A program made the position numbers and the translations under genes. Positions 1 to 7,521 of a DNA stretch of 24,168 nucleotides are shown piece by piece (position 1 is the first letter of the stretch; each line of letters begins with the position of its first letter). Source of the DNA: Promicromonosporaceae bacterium (GTDB lineage: Bacteria; Actinomycetota; Actinomycetes; Actinomycetales; Cellulomonadaceae). The notes under the pieces were generated by a model. That model made no database searches. It saw only the letters and a program-made list of their open reading frames with translations, and was not told where the DNA came from. The stretch lies in contig WQZL01000010.1 in NCBI GenBank assembly GCA_009780755.1, positions 1 through 24,168 on the forward strand. The letters run 5' to 3'.

Positions 1-947
1 GCCTTGCCGATCACGTAGGACGAGCCGGAGCCGGAGAAGAAGTCGTGGTTTTCGTCGGCGCTTGGGCTGAGGGCAGCCAAGATGGCCGGGTTGACGGCCG
101 TCTCATCGGCCGGGAACAGCCCTTCGTAGCCAAGGTTCATCAGTGCCTTATTCGCGTTATACCGCAAGAACATCTTCACGTCCTCGACCAGTCCAAGCTC
201 CCCATACAGGTCGGTCGTGTATTCGACCTCGTTGTCGTACAGCTCGTAGAGCAGGTCAAAGGTGTATGCCTTCATCTCCTCGCGTCGAGCCTCGGAGGTC
301 AGTGCCAGCCCTTTTTGGTACTTGTAGCCGATGTAGTAGCCGTGCACGGCCTCGTCGCGAATGATGAGACGGATCAGATCGGCCGTGTTGGTGAGCTTGG
401 CCCGGCTCGACCAGTACATCGGGGCATAGAAGCCGGAGTAGAACAGGAAGGATTCGAGCATGGTGGAGGCAACCTTGCGCTTGAGGGGGTCGTCTCCACG
501 GTAATACTCCAGCACGATCTCGGCCTTGCGCTGTAGGTGCGGATTCGCCTCCGACCAGGCGAACGCCTCGTCGATCTCCCTGGTAGAGATCAGCGTCGAG
601 AAGATCGAGGAGTACGACTTCGCGTGTACCGACTCCATGAAGGCGATGTTCGTATAGACGGCCTCCTCGTGGGGGGTGAGCGCGTCGGGGATCAGCGAGA
701 CGGCACCCACCGTGCCTTGGATGGTGTCAAGCAGCGTCAACCCGGTGAACACGCGCGTGGTCATGGCCTTCTCCGCCACCGTCAGCGACTCCCAAGATTG
801 GATGTCGCCTGAAACCGGAATCTTCTCCGGCAGCCAGAAGTTGGCGGTCAGCCGATCCCAGACCTCTAAGTCCTTCTCGTCTGCTAAGCGATTCCAGTTG
901 ATTGCACTGACACGGTCGATGAGCTTGATGCTGCCGCTGGGGGCCAC
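1..947 (-). CDS. nrdF: Class Ib ribonucleotide reductase small (radical) subunit NrdF, 3' end cut by window edge
   Basis: NrdF houses the dinuclear metal/tyrosyl radical that NrdE needs to reduce ribonucleoside diphosphates; it is cytosolic and acts as a dimer with NrdE. The frame is open from a GTG at 947 to base 1 (315 codons). It reads VAPSGSIKLIDRVSAINWN at the start, then the NrdF hallmarks: TGLTLLDTIQ (Asp ligand), FMESVHAKSYSSIF (Glu and His ligands plus the radical Tyr) and IIRDEAVHGYYIGYKYQ (second Glu and His ligands). The last visible residues, SGSGSSYVIGKA, are close to the usual C-terminus, so only about 10 residues are missing. The GTG start is chosen because AAGGA lies 6 nt upstream and the protein then begins at the family's usual position. 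It follows nrdE by 34 bp and is very probably in the same transcript. Confidence 0.96.
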   Translation of the reverse strand, partial: MAPSGSIKLIDRVSAINWNRLADEKDLEVWDRLTANFWLPEKIPVSGDIQSWESLTVAEKAMTTRVFTGLTLLDTIQGTVGAVSLIPDALTPHEEAVYTNIAFMESVHAKSYSSIFSTLISTREIDEAFAWSEANPHLQRKAEIVLEYYRGDDPLKRKVASTMLESFLFYSGFYAPMYWSSRAKLTNTADLIRLIIRDEAVHGYYIGYKYQKGLALTSEARREEMKAYTFDLLYELYDNEVEYTTDLYGELGLVEDVKMFLRYNANKALMNLGYEGLFPADETAVNPAILAALSPSADENHDFFSGSGSSYVIGK

Positions 948-981
948 GGTGATTCCTTTCGGGTAAAGCCTTTTGATGCGG

Positions 982-3105
982 TCACAGGGTGCAGGAGACG
1001 CAACCCTCGACCTCGGTACCGGCCAGGGCTTGCTGTCGAAGCCGGATGTAGTACAGGGTTTTGATGCCCTTGCGCCAGGCATAAATCTGCGCCTTGTTCA
1101 CATCGCGGGTGGTGACGGTGTCGGGGAAGAACAGCGTCAGCGATAGCCCCTGGTCTACGTGCTGCGTCGCGGCCGCGTACGTGTCGATAATCCGTTCGTA
1201 GCCGATCTCGTAGGCGTCCTGGTAATACTCCAGGTTGTCGTTGGTTAGGTGGGGCGCCGGATAGTAGACGCGCCCCAGCTTGCCCTCCTTGCGAATCTCG
1301 ATCTTGGCGGGCACGGGATGAATCGACGATGTTGCGTTGTTGATGTAGCTGATCGATCCCGTCGGCGGCACGGCTTGCAGGTTCTGGTTGTATAGGCCAT
1401 GCGTCATTACGGTGGTTTTGAGCTGCTGCCAATCCTTCTGGGTGGGGATGTCGATGTCGGCGGCGGCGAACAGTCGCGCAACCTTTTGCGTTGCCGGGAG
1501 CCAGGCCCGCTCCGTGTACTTATCGAAGTAGGTGCCGCTGGCGTAGGTCGAGTCCGCGAAGCCGACAAAGGTTTGGCCCCGTTCGATGGCGAGCCGGTTT
1601 GAGGCGGCGATGGCGTAGAAGGCGACGGTGTAGAAGTAGATGTTGGTGAAGTCGATTCCCTCTTCGGAGCCGTAGAAGATGCGCTCACGGGCGAGATATC
1701 CGTGCAGGTTCATCTGACCCAGCCCGATGGCGTGGCCCGCCTCGTTGGCCGCCTTGATGGAGGGCACCGCCTCGATGGACGTTTGATCGCTGACCGCGGT
1801 CAACGCCCGGATCGCGGTATCAACCGTGGCCCCGAAGTCGGGCGAATCCATAGCCTGCGCGATGTTGAGCGAGCCTAGATTGCAGGAAATGTCCCGGCCA
1901 ACGCTCGCGTAGGAGAGATCCTCGTGGTATGTCGAGGGGGTGGCCACCTGCAAAATCTCCGAGCAAAGGTTCGAGTGCGTGATGCGTCCCTTGATTGGGT
2001 TGGCGCGGTTAACGGTGTCCTCAAACATCAGGTAGGGGTAGCCGGACTCGAACTGCAACTCCGCGAGCGTCTGAAAGAACTCGCGGGTGCTGATGGTGGT
2101 CTTGCCGATGCGGTCATCGGCCACGAGCCGGTGATAGTTCTCCGTGATCGGCAGGTCCGCGAAGGGAACGCCGTACACCCGCTCCACGTCGTACGGGGAG
2201 AACAGATGCATCGGTTGATTCGTCTTGGCCAGCTCGAATGTCACGTCCGGGATGACCACGCCGAGCGATAGCGTCTTGATCCGCACCTTCTCATCGGCGT
2301 TCTCCCGTTTGGTGTCGAGGAAGCGCAGGATGTCGGGGTGATGTGCGTGCAGGTAGACCGCTCCCGCTCCCTGCCGGGCGCCGAGCTGGTTGGCGTAGCT
2401 GAACGAATCTTCCAGGAGCTTCATCACGGGAATTACGCCCGAGGATTGGTTTTCGATCCGTTTGATCGGCGCGCCGTACTCGCGCAGGTTGCTCAGCAGC
2501 AGGGCGACGCCGCCGCCCCGCTTGGAGAGTTGCAGCGAGGAGTTGATGCCGCGCGCGATGGACTCCATGTTGTCCTCGATGCGCAACAGGAAGCAGCTGA
2601 TAGGTTCGCCACGCTGCGCCTTGCCGACGTTCAGGAAGGTGGGGGTGGCTGGCTGGAATCGTCCAGAGATAACTTCTAGCAGGATTCGGCGAGCTAGTTC
2701 CTCGTCGCCATCGGCCAGCCCGAGGGCCACCATCGTCGCGCGCTCCTCGTATCGTTCCAGGTAGCGGGCGCCATCGAAGGTTTTGAGCGCGTATGACGTG
2801 TAGAACTTGTACGCGCCGAGAAAGGTTGCGAAGCGGAAATTTTGCGCGTCGGCCAGGGCATGAATTTCGGCGAGAAACTCCGGGCGGTAGCGCGCCAGCA
2901 CGGCGGCCTCGTAGTAGCCATGCTCGACGAGATAGTCGAGCCGGGCCGGTAGGGAGTCGAACTGGACGGTGTTCGGCGTGACGTGCTGCCGGAAGTACTG
3001 GCGGACGGCCTCGCGATCCTTGTCGAACTGAATCTGTCCGTTCGCGTCGTACAGGTTCAGCATCGCGTTGAGCGCGTGGTAGTCGGTTATATCTGTTGTT
3101 GCCAA
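982..3105 (-). CDS. nrdE: Class Ib ribonucleoside-diphosphate reductase catalytic subunit NrdE
   Basis: The large subunit of class Ib RNR binds NDPs and carries the redox-active cysteines; NrdH re-reduces it. At 707 aa the length is normal. The sequence follows mycobacterial NrdE closely from TDYHALNAMLNLYDANG onward. Visible signatures are SGRFQPATPTFLN, PISCFLLRIEDNMESI (first active-site Cys), QLSKRGGG, THSNLCSEILQV (catalytic Cys/Glu), ISCNLGSLN (second disulfide Cys), PPTGSISYINN, and the C-terminal CVSCTL shuttle pair. A longer frame is open upstream to 3189, but that part overlaps nrdI and is not conserved. I chose the TTG at 3105, just before ATTDITDYHALN, with GGAA upstream; this overlaps the nrdI stop by 19 bp. 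ATG 3063 (MLNLYDANG) would cut into the conserved start. The protein is certain; the exact start is less so. Confidence 0.96.
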   Translation of the reverse strand: MATTDITDYHALNAMLNLYDANGQIQFDKDREAVRQYFRQHVTPNTVQFDSLPARLDYLVEHGYYEAAVLARYRPEFLAEIHALADAQNFRFATFLGAYKFYTSYALKTFDGARYLERYEERATMVALGLADGDEELARRILLEVISGRFQPATPTFLNVGKAQRGEPISCFLLRIEDNMESIARGINSSLQLSKRGGGVALLLSNLREYGAPIKRIENQSSGVIPVMKLLEDSFSYANQLGARQGAGAVYLHAHHPDILRFLDTKRENADEKVRIKTLSLGVVIPDVTFELAKTNQPMHLFSPYDVERVYGVPFADLPITENYHRLVADDRIGKTTISTREFFQTLAELQFESGYPYLMFEDTVNRANPIKGRITHSNLCSEILQVATPSTYHEDLSYASVGRDISCNLGSLNIAQAMDSPDFGATVDTAIRALTAVSDQTSIEAVPSIKAANEAGHAIGLGQMNLHGYLARERIFYGSEEGIDFTNIYFYTVAFYAIAASNRLAIERGQTFVGFADSTYASGTYFDKYTERAWLPATQKVARLFAAADIDIPTQKDWQQLKTTVMTHGLYNQNLQAVPPTGSISYINNATSSIHPVPAKIEIRKEGKLGRVYYPAPHLTNDNLEYYQDAYEIGYERIIDTYAAATQHVDQGLSLTLFFPDTVTTRDVNKAQIYAWRKGIKTLYYIRLRQQALAGTEVEGCVSCTL

Positions 3106-3566
3106 AATCGTTCCAATCCGTCGCGGACGCGTTGCACATCTGCGGCTGTTCCCAATAGTTCGAAGGCGTAGAGGTAGGGCACCTGGCACTTCGTGGCGAT
3201 GATGTCTCCGGCGATGCAGTAGGCCGAGCCGAAGTTGGTGTTGCCGGCGGCGATCACCCCGCGGATGAACGCGCGGTTTCCCTCGTCGCCAAGAAACCGG
3301 CGCACCTGGCGCGGCACCGCCCCGCCCTCGTTGCCGCCGCCGTAGGTGGGCACGAGCAGGATGTAGGGCTGCGTTACCGTGAGAAAACCGTCGGCCGGGC
3401 GGAGCGGGATGCGATACACCGGCATTCCCCGTTCGGCCAGATGCAGCTTCTCGACAAATCGATGCGTGTTCTCCGAGATGGACGAGAAGTAGACAAGGGC
3501 GCCGGTTTCTGCCGGGGTGAGACCATAAAACGGCAGGTCGGCGCGTGACCGACTAGGCGAGTCCAT
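3087..3566 (-). CDS. nrdI: Flavodoxin-like NrdI, class Ib RNR assembly protein
   Basis: NrdI is a small flavodoxin that supplies oxidant for building the Mn(III)2-tyrosyl radical cofactor of NrdF. The 159-aa product starts MDSPSRSRADLP and has the NrdI pattern: LVYFSSISENTHRFVEKL (phosphate-binding FMN loop, S-x-x-x-N-T), ILLVPTYGGGNEGGAVP, a GVIAAGNTNFGSAYCIAGD block and a C-terminal VPYLYAFELLGT motif. ATG 3566 lies 8 bp downstream of the nrdH stop. The frame stays open further upstream inside nrdH, but that part is not NrdI-like. No strong Shine-Dalgarno is visible, so it is probably translated by coupling to nrdH. Its 3' end overlaps the proposed nrdE start. Confidence 0.95.
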   Translation of the reverse strand: MDSPSRSRADLPFYGLTPAETGALVYFSSISENTHRFVEKLHLAERGMPVYRIPLRPADGFLTVTQPYILLVPTYGGGNEGGAVPRQVRRFLGDEGNRAFIRGVIAAGNTNFGSAYCIAGDIIATKCQVPYLYAFELLGTAADVQRVRDGLERFWQQQI

Positions 3567-3574
3567 GCCTATGG

Positions 3575-3832
3575 TCAGGCTGCGGCGGCCAGGTAGGCGG
3601 CGTGGGCCACGCCGGTGAGCGCGTTGATCCGATCCGGGCGAAACCCGGACCAGTGCGAGTCGCCAGCGATGACGACGGGCGCCTGTAGGTGCCCCAGATT
3701 GCGCACCAGGTCCAGGGCCGATGGGTCTCTGGTCAGGTCGATCACCTGGTAGGCCAGGCCCTGCTTGTCGAGCGCGCGATAGGTGGCCGTGCACTGCACA
3801 CAAGACGGCTTGCTGTAGACGGTGATGCTCAT
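3575..3832 (-). CDS. nrdH: NrdH glutaredoxin-like electron donor for class Ib RNR
   Basis: NrdH is a glutaredoxin-like, thioredoxin-behaving redoxin that reduces NrdE after each turnover. The 85-aa product starts MSITVYSKPSCVQC. The C-V-Q-C redox motif sits at residues 11-14, followed by TYRALDKQGLAYQVIDL and the conserved QAPVVI (cis-Pro) and HWSGFRPDRI segments, all typical of NrdH. ATG 3832 has GGAGG 9 nt upstream. It is the first gene of the nrdHIEF operon and faces the regulatory region with the NrdR-like boxes. Confidence 0.96.
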   Translation of the reverse strand: MSITVYSKPSCVQCTATYRALDKQGLAYQVIDLTRDPSALDLVRNLGHLQAPVVIAGDSHWSGFRPDRINALTGVAHAAYLAAAA

Positions 3833-3879
3833 GGCTTCTTACCTCCGGATTTCGCTGTTGCCTACTATGACACGGCCGT

Positions 3880-3897
3880 AGTTACACGGAGGTAACT
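3880..3897. promoter_or_regulatory. Inverted repeat in nrdH leader
   Basis: The arms AGTTAC and GTAACT are perfect 6-bp inverted repeats separated by 6 bp, about 50 bp upstream of the nrdH start. On the minus strand a possible -35 (TTGACC, complement of 3913-3918) lies 17 bp upstream of TTACCT (complement of 3890-3895), so this palindrome would overlap the -10. The role is unknown; it could be an operator or a leader hairpin. Confidence 0.35.
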
Positions 3898-3917
3898 CAT
3901 CTCACCGCAGGCGGTCA

Positions 3918-3933
3918 ACACTACACCTAGTGG
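3918..3933. promoter_or_regulatory. NrdR-box-like palindrome, proximal
   Basis: ACACTACACCTAGTGG resembles the NrdR consensus acaCwAtATaTwGtgt at 12 of 16 positions, including both conserved half-site cores. NrdR is the ATP/dATP-sensing repressor of RNR genes and binds pairs of such boxes. A candidate -35 hexamer for nrdH (complement of 3913-3918) touches its edge. Confidence 0.6.
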
Positions 3934-3949
3934 TACCCGTGAGCGCAAG

Positions 3950-3965
3950 ACCCAACATCTAGTAT
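3950..3965. promoter_or_regulatory. NrdR-box-like palindrome, distal
   Basis: ACCCAACATCTAGTAT matches the NrdR-box consensus at 12 of 16 positions. It starts exactly 32 bp from the proximal box, about three helical turns, which is the spacing expected for paired NrdR boxes on one DNA face. Confidence 0.6.
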
Positions 3966-4114
3966 GCGGCGCATCTCACACCCCGCCACCGCCACCCGCC
4001 CAAGCGCCGCCCACCGGAAGTCTGACCACCGCAGGAGGACATGGGGCGCGCGAGAGCTACACCATCTCGCACCGAGCGAGTTGGCCTCTGTTCCGAGTCC
4101 GCTGCCCAACTGGC

Positions 4115-4927
4115 CTAAGCGGACGACCCTGACGTCTGTGACTGTGGGCGCAAGCTGGACAGTTCAACGCTTGGGTCTAGCAACGCCTCGGAGAACAACT
4201 TCAAGGGAGCCTGGGTCTGCTTACCGCGCGGACCGTTTGCCAAGACAAGTGCATCTCGGAAGTAGACAGCATTTTCCGCAAACGGTTTGTTGTCTACCTC
4301 GATCCCGAGGTGACGTAGGTACTTGATCGCGAAGGCTGCGCAGGTGCGGGTGTTGCCCTCCCGGAAGGGGTGTATCTGCCATATCCCTGAGATGAAGCTG
4401 ATCGCTTGTTCTGTGACGCTGGCAGCTGGCAGGTTGGTATACGTTCTGTCGTGCTCTCGGTCGAAGTCGTATGCGAGCGTGTCAGCGATAGAAAACGGTG
4501 GCGCGTAAGCAACGGTTTCATCGCCTAGCGCGAACTCCCGCTTCGCGATGTGTTCACTGCGCCATACCCCGACCCAGGTTGGTTCGATCAAGCCAGCGAA
4601 TATCTCGCGGTGGTATACGCGGAGTGTTGCTGGTGAACATACGAATCCTGGCTCTTGGATGAGTCTAGCGATTCGAGTCGCCGAGATGTCAGCTTCCCGG
4701 ATACGATCATGAGTGAGCGCCTCGCCGTGTTGAGCGGTGAGTTCATCTTCTACCTGCTGGTAGGTGTACTTGCCCTCAATGTGACCCTGAGCGAGTTCGT
4801 ACACTCGTGGTGACGGCGTAAGGCCATCAACACTCTGTAGCCCGATACCCACTGACCACGCGTATGCCCGGTTGGCCGGGTCGGCAGGCAAGCCGATCAC
4901 CTCATAGGGGCGGTCTTCGTCATACAT
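4115..4927 (-). CDS. Fic-domain protein with fused VbhA-like antitoxin region
   Basis: Fic enzymes usually transfer AMP or another nucleotide part to hydroxyl side chains. In this 270-aa protein the Fic motif is HPFREGNTRT at residues 186-195, with the core helices around it (VTEQAISFISGIWQIHPF). The canonical motif ends in a second Arg three positions after the first; here that position is Ala 197. Residues 18-63 (AYAWSVGIGLQSVDGLTPSP...YTYQQVEDEL) resemble the small antitoxin VbhA, which normally blocks Fic with S/T-x3-E-G. Here the segment is LQSVDG, so Ser is Leu and Glu is Asp. ATG 4927 is preferred over the upstream in-frame TTG 4933 because AGAAAG lies about 10 nt upstream. An IS3 end lies about 30 bp upstream, so its promoter may come from or be altered by the insertion. 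Toxin, self-regulated AMPylase or altered activity are all possible. Confidence 0.85.
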   Translation of the reverse strand: MYDEDRPYEVIGLPADPANRAYAWSVGIGLQSVDGLTPSPRVYELAQGHIEGKYTYQQVEDELTAQHGEALTHDRIREADISATRIARLIQEPGFVCSPATLRVYHREIFAGLIEPTWVGVWRSEHIAKREFALGDETVAYAPPFSIADTLAYDFDREHDRTYTNLPAASVTEQAISFISGIWQIHPFREGNTRTCAAFAIKYLRHLGIEVDNKPFAENAVYFRDALVLANGPRGKQTQAPLKLFSEALLDPSVELSSLRPQSQTSGSSA

Positions 4928-4955
4928 GACCAACTATCTTTCTGCGCGGTAGTGG

Positions 4956-5103
4956 TGGGACTGCCCCAGGGTTGGTTGACTGGTTTGGTTAGGCCGCCAG
5001 AGCCAGGTTGGTTCTAGCGTAGACGGTTTCGAACTCGATAGGGGTCATGCGACCGAGACGGTGTTGCCTGCGACGGCTCCCATTCTGTCTATTGACCCGA
5101 TCG
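4956..5103 (-). pseudogene. IS3-family transposase 3' stump with element end
   Basis: The minus frame ending at the TAA of 4989-4991 reads RRRQHRLGRMTPIEFETVY then ARTNLALAA, which matches the C-terminus of IS3-family OrfB (Y-N-x-R-R-x-H-x-x-L-G-x-x-T-P-x-E-F-E). Upstream of about 5103 the match fades and the DDE core is absent, so only the last 35-40 residues remain. Past the stop, TGGGACTGCCCC at 4956-4967 looks like an IS3-type terminal repeat. The other end was not found. It is a decayed element next to the fic gene. Confidence 0.65.
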
Positions 5104-5537
5104 CGCCATGACCCTTGCGCGCGAGTATCGCAGGTTCTTGGCCTGGGATGATGCAGGGTTGATTGTCTTGTACTCCATCGGGCAGGCACAGGTAGCCCCT
5201 AGGCCCCCCGCGACGTCATGGCCAGCAAGGTTAGCGAGTACAAGTCCTCGTGAGGACACGACATTCCTTATAATCGAGAGCGGCAGGTGGACAGTCCTCG
5301 TGGGCCGAAACGGAGTTGGTATACCGATCTACCAGCTAGGGTCGGTCGGTTGTGAACTCCAGCATATTCGGCTGTTCGCTGTTGCCATCCTCCATACATG
5401 CAGTGAATGAAGGGCTTTCGGCGCAGTATGCCACCGCGACGTAGGTCGCCTTGAGGAACTCATGAGCCTCTGGCCTAGCCGGGTCACCAGGATGGAGGCA
5501 AACCTATATTGTGTTTACTCCGGCGTCGCGGTTTGAG
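5104..5537. other. Non-coding stretch with no recognised gene
   Basis: Between the transposase stump and the Abi gene I see no credible coding frame. A 100-codon plus frame (5108-5410) has no ribosome binding site and no family-like pattern, and it starts inside the IS remnant. The stretch may be debris left by insertion and deletion. Confidence 0.5.
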
Positions 5538-6287
5538 TTAGCGGGAACCTGACGACATGGTGGCGGTGCTGTTTGTGCCGAAGGGACGTGACGCCACAAG
5601 CACTGGAATCATGGACCGTTCAGCCACCCAAGCGCCACCGTCGGGATGAACCCACGAGGCCAGTTCGACGGCTTCACGGTAGTCCTTCACCAGATCGCGG
5701 CGGTGGATGGGTTCGTGGTGGCAGGCGCGGTTGCGGATATGGTGGAGCATCGCCATTCGGTGTTCAACAGCGCGGAGGCGCTGCAAAGGGTCCGCCGGGC
5801 CATGCGGGAACGCTGCGGTCAGCGCAGGGGTCCAGAGCGTAGTCAGGTAACGCTTAGAGGCCAGGTACCGCCAGAAGCCCAGGCCGAGTTCCGCGACCAC
5901 CTTGCCGTGGTCTTCGGGCCTACGGCCAAAGCCGGTGGCGCGCTCTCTGGCCTTGTGGATATCGGCGTATCCCTTGTTGTCGAGCGGTGCCGCGCCGAAC
6001 CAGTCACCCAGCCGACGACGGTCAGCCCAGGCGACGAGTGCAGAATCCATCGCGTTGCGGGCGAGCGCTTCGACCATGCTGACCGTCACCAACACCGCAC
6101 TGGAGGCATCGGCGTTCCACTCGTAGAGGCGCAGCGCCGCATTCAGATCACCGCTGCTGGTTCGCAGGTAGGAACGAAGGCGAGCGGTAGTCAGCAGGTC
6201 ACGTAGAGACTCATCGGAGTAGGCCCGAACCGGGGCAGCCTCGCCGCTGGCACTTGCTGTGGTTGACATTCCGGCTCTCGAACCCAT
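5538..6287 (-). CDS. Abi-type HEPN protein (AbiD/AbiF-like abortive infection family)
   Basis: Abi-2/AbiD/F proteins are phage-defence factors with a HEPN-type RNase fold. The 249-aa product shows the family layout: LYEWNAD at 54-60, VEALARNAMDSAL at 72-84 (E-x3-RN), DWF about 95-97, ELGLGFWRYL at 133-142, LWTPAL about 151-156, then the HEPN motif HIRNRACHHEPI at 183-194 (R-x4-H is R185/H190) and a C-terminal RRDLVKDYREAVELASWV helix. ATG 6287 opens the frame; ATG 6269 (MSTTASAS) is an alternative with GAGAG upstream, and nothing conserved lies between them. It stands alone, with no adjacent antitoxin-like gene, beside fic and an IS stump. RNase activity is inferred from the family, not shown. 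Confidence 0.8.
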   Translation of the reverse strand: MGSRAGMSTTASASGEAAPVRAYSDESLRDLLTTARLRSYLRTSSGDLNAALRLYEWNADASSAVLVTVSMVEALARNAMDSALVAWADRRRLGDWFGAAPLDNKGYADIHKARERATGFGRRPEDHGKVVAELGLGFWRYLASKRYLTTLWTPALTAAFPHGPADPLQRLRAVEHRMAMLHHIRNRACHHEPIHRRDLVKDYREAVELASWVHPDGGAWVAERSMIPVLVASRPFGTNSTATMSSGSR

Positions 6288-6303
6288 AAATTTACTTATG
6301 AAG

Positions 6304-6347
6304 ACCCCGGAACAATCACTGGCCTAGCCACATTGCCGGGGTTTCGT
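6304..6347. terminator. Nested hairpin upstream of the Abi gene
   Basis: ACCCCGG and CCGGGGT pair across about 26 bases, and inside them TGGCctaGCCA forms a second perfect stem. On the plus strand TTTCGTCTT follows, giving a weak U-rich tail. It could be a terminator for plus-strand transcription or a recombination/structural remnant. No plus-strand gene ends nearby. Confidence 0.35.
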
Positions 6348-6705
6348 CTTGGGCGATGCTACCGGACTTTGAGGCCAGGCATCCCCGTAAGTACCCCTGA
6401 CGCGATTTCGGGCCATAGGCCCACTCCGCCGCCGGCGCATCGCTGACGGCACACTACCAGCAATTCGCGTTGGCCCGCCCAACCACGGCGCTCGCGAGAC
6501 GCGGCGCATTCGAATCCCGCGTGAGGCGCTCGCGGACTTCCTCTCGCCAGTTGCCTAACCACCCTGGGGCGTATTCGATCTTGGCTTATGTCTCTCAGAA
6601 AGACTAAGTGTCCGATGCCTCTTTCGGATACTTTTAGGGTAAACCTGGTCGCGAATGTGATAGCCCGGCAAGACGACTTCGATTTATGTAAAATGATGAA
6701 AATCA
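6348..6705. other. Gene-poor stretch between Abi gene and small ORF
   Basis: I found no supportable gene. Two overlapping arginine-rich minus frames (61 and 67 codons) have no ribosome binding site and look like chance frames in GC-rich DNA. The last 100 bases turn AT-rich; TAAAAT at 6689-6694 could be a -10 for the small ORF that follows, but no matching -35 is clear. Confidence 0.45.
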
Positions 6706-6720
6706 GTGAAGGAAAACAAA

Positions 6721-7038
6721 ATGCCTGACAAGCGCAGACGGAGCATCATCTGGTATCCGGTTTATGTAGAGCCACAGTACAAGATACCTGTACTGGTAGA
6801 TGAGGTCTGGAAAAACCGGTGCCCCTGTGGTTTGTTCCACAAGAGCCACATCCAGTACGCGAAAAACAGAGGCAAGCGCCCGTGGCCGGACTCCTGGGTG
6901 ATGGAGGCGCGAACAGGTCCGCACATGGCAAAAATCCCATTACTCGCAAAACGCATGTTTGGCGCTCGCGAATGTACGGGCTACCTGCACAGACACCGCC
7001 ATGTTGGGAACTTTCAGACGTATGCATGGGGTGAGTAA
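6721..7038 (+). CDS. Small protein of unknown function (105 aa)
   Basis: I do not recognise this protein. It is 105 aa, starts MPDKRRRSIIWYPVYVEPQY and is basic and aromatic-rich, with a CPCGLFHKSHIQY stretch whose C-x-C and two His could bind metal. No signal peptide or membrane segment is seen. ATG 6721 is chosen over GTG 6706 because GAAGGA lies 7 nt upstream. Its DNA is clearly less GC-rich than the neighbours, which suggests transfer. It stands alone on the plus strand within accessory DNA, so a mobile-element or phage origin is plausible but unproven. Confidence 0.55.
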   Translation: MPDKRRRSIIWYPVYVEPQYKIPVLVDEVWKNRCPCGLFHKSHIQYAKNRGKRPWPDSWVMEARTGPHMAKIPLLAKRMFGARECTGYLHRHRHVGNFQTYAWGE

Positions 7039-7520
7039 CGTTATGTGTGTCCGGAAAACGTGTTTCACCAGTGGTTTTGCGACGAGTCGCGATTTCCTTA
7101 CCCCTATGGGGTTATGGGTTCCTTTTGAAACCCCTATTTTCGTATTTGGTGAGGGGTAACGGGGTGTGCGAGTCGCCCAGGTGCTGGATCGGGGCACAAG
7201 CCTCCTCGGTTGAGGTGCAACAGCGGCCGAACCGTTGGGTATGGCCAGGCGCGCGTCACGTTGAGTGCGCCAAACTGGATACCGAGGCAAAGGCATCGTG
7301 CGTGGTGTCGCCAAGCCGAGATAGCGGAACGCCTCCCAGGCTGCCCCGGGGTGAGTCACGCATCGCCCCTGGCCTATTCAGCCCGGCGCCAACGCCGCCA
7401 GGCTGGCCCAGGAGCGACACACAGCGAGTACCAGAAGCGATTACATGCTCTGTAACACAGGGGATCGGCTAGTTGGCGCAACAAGGGACTGACCCCTCGG
7501 GAACTGTTTAGGGGACTGGG
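7039..7520. other. Gene-poor stretch with small inverted repeats
   Basis: No credible gene. Local symmetry includes GCGACgaGTCGC (7079-7090) and TTACCCCT (7098-7105) with AGGGGTAA (7152-7159). A 141-codon plus frame (7047-7472) and an 82-codon one inside it have no ribosome binding site and no family pattern. Confidence 0.4.
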
Positions 7521-7521
7521 C

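Noticed and set aside
2291..3139. Long minus-strand frame overlapping nrdE in another phase
   Set aside because: It is a shadow of the conserved nrdE frame; its product is Arg/Pro-rich with no motif.
5108..5410. 100-codon plus-strand open frame
   Set aside because: It begins antisense to the transposase stump, lacks a ribosome binding site and shows no recognisable motif.
6509..6518. TTCGAATCCC identical to the T-loop of the tRNA-Arg, possible att site
   Set aside because: It lies in the opposite orientation to the tRNA and only 10 bp match, so it cannot be a simple attL/attR direct repeat.
6324..6562. Two overlapping Arg-rich minus frames
   Set aside because: Short, without start signals, and composition fits random frames.
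7047..7472. 141-codon plus-strand open frame
   Set aside because: It has no ribosome binding site, no family-like pattern and an uneven Pro/Arg composition typical of chance frames in GC-rich DNA.
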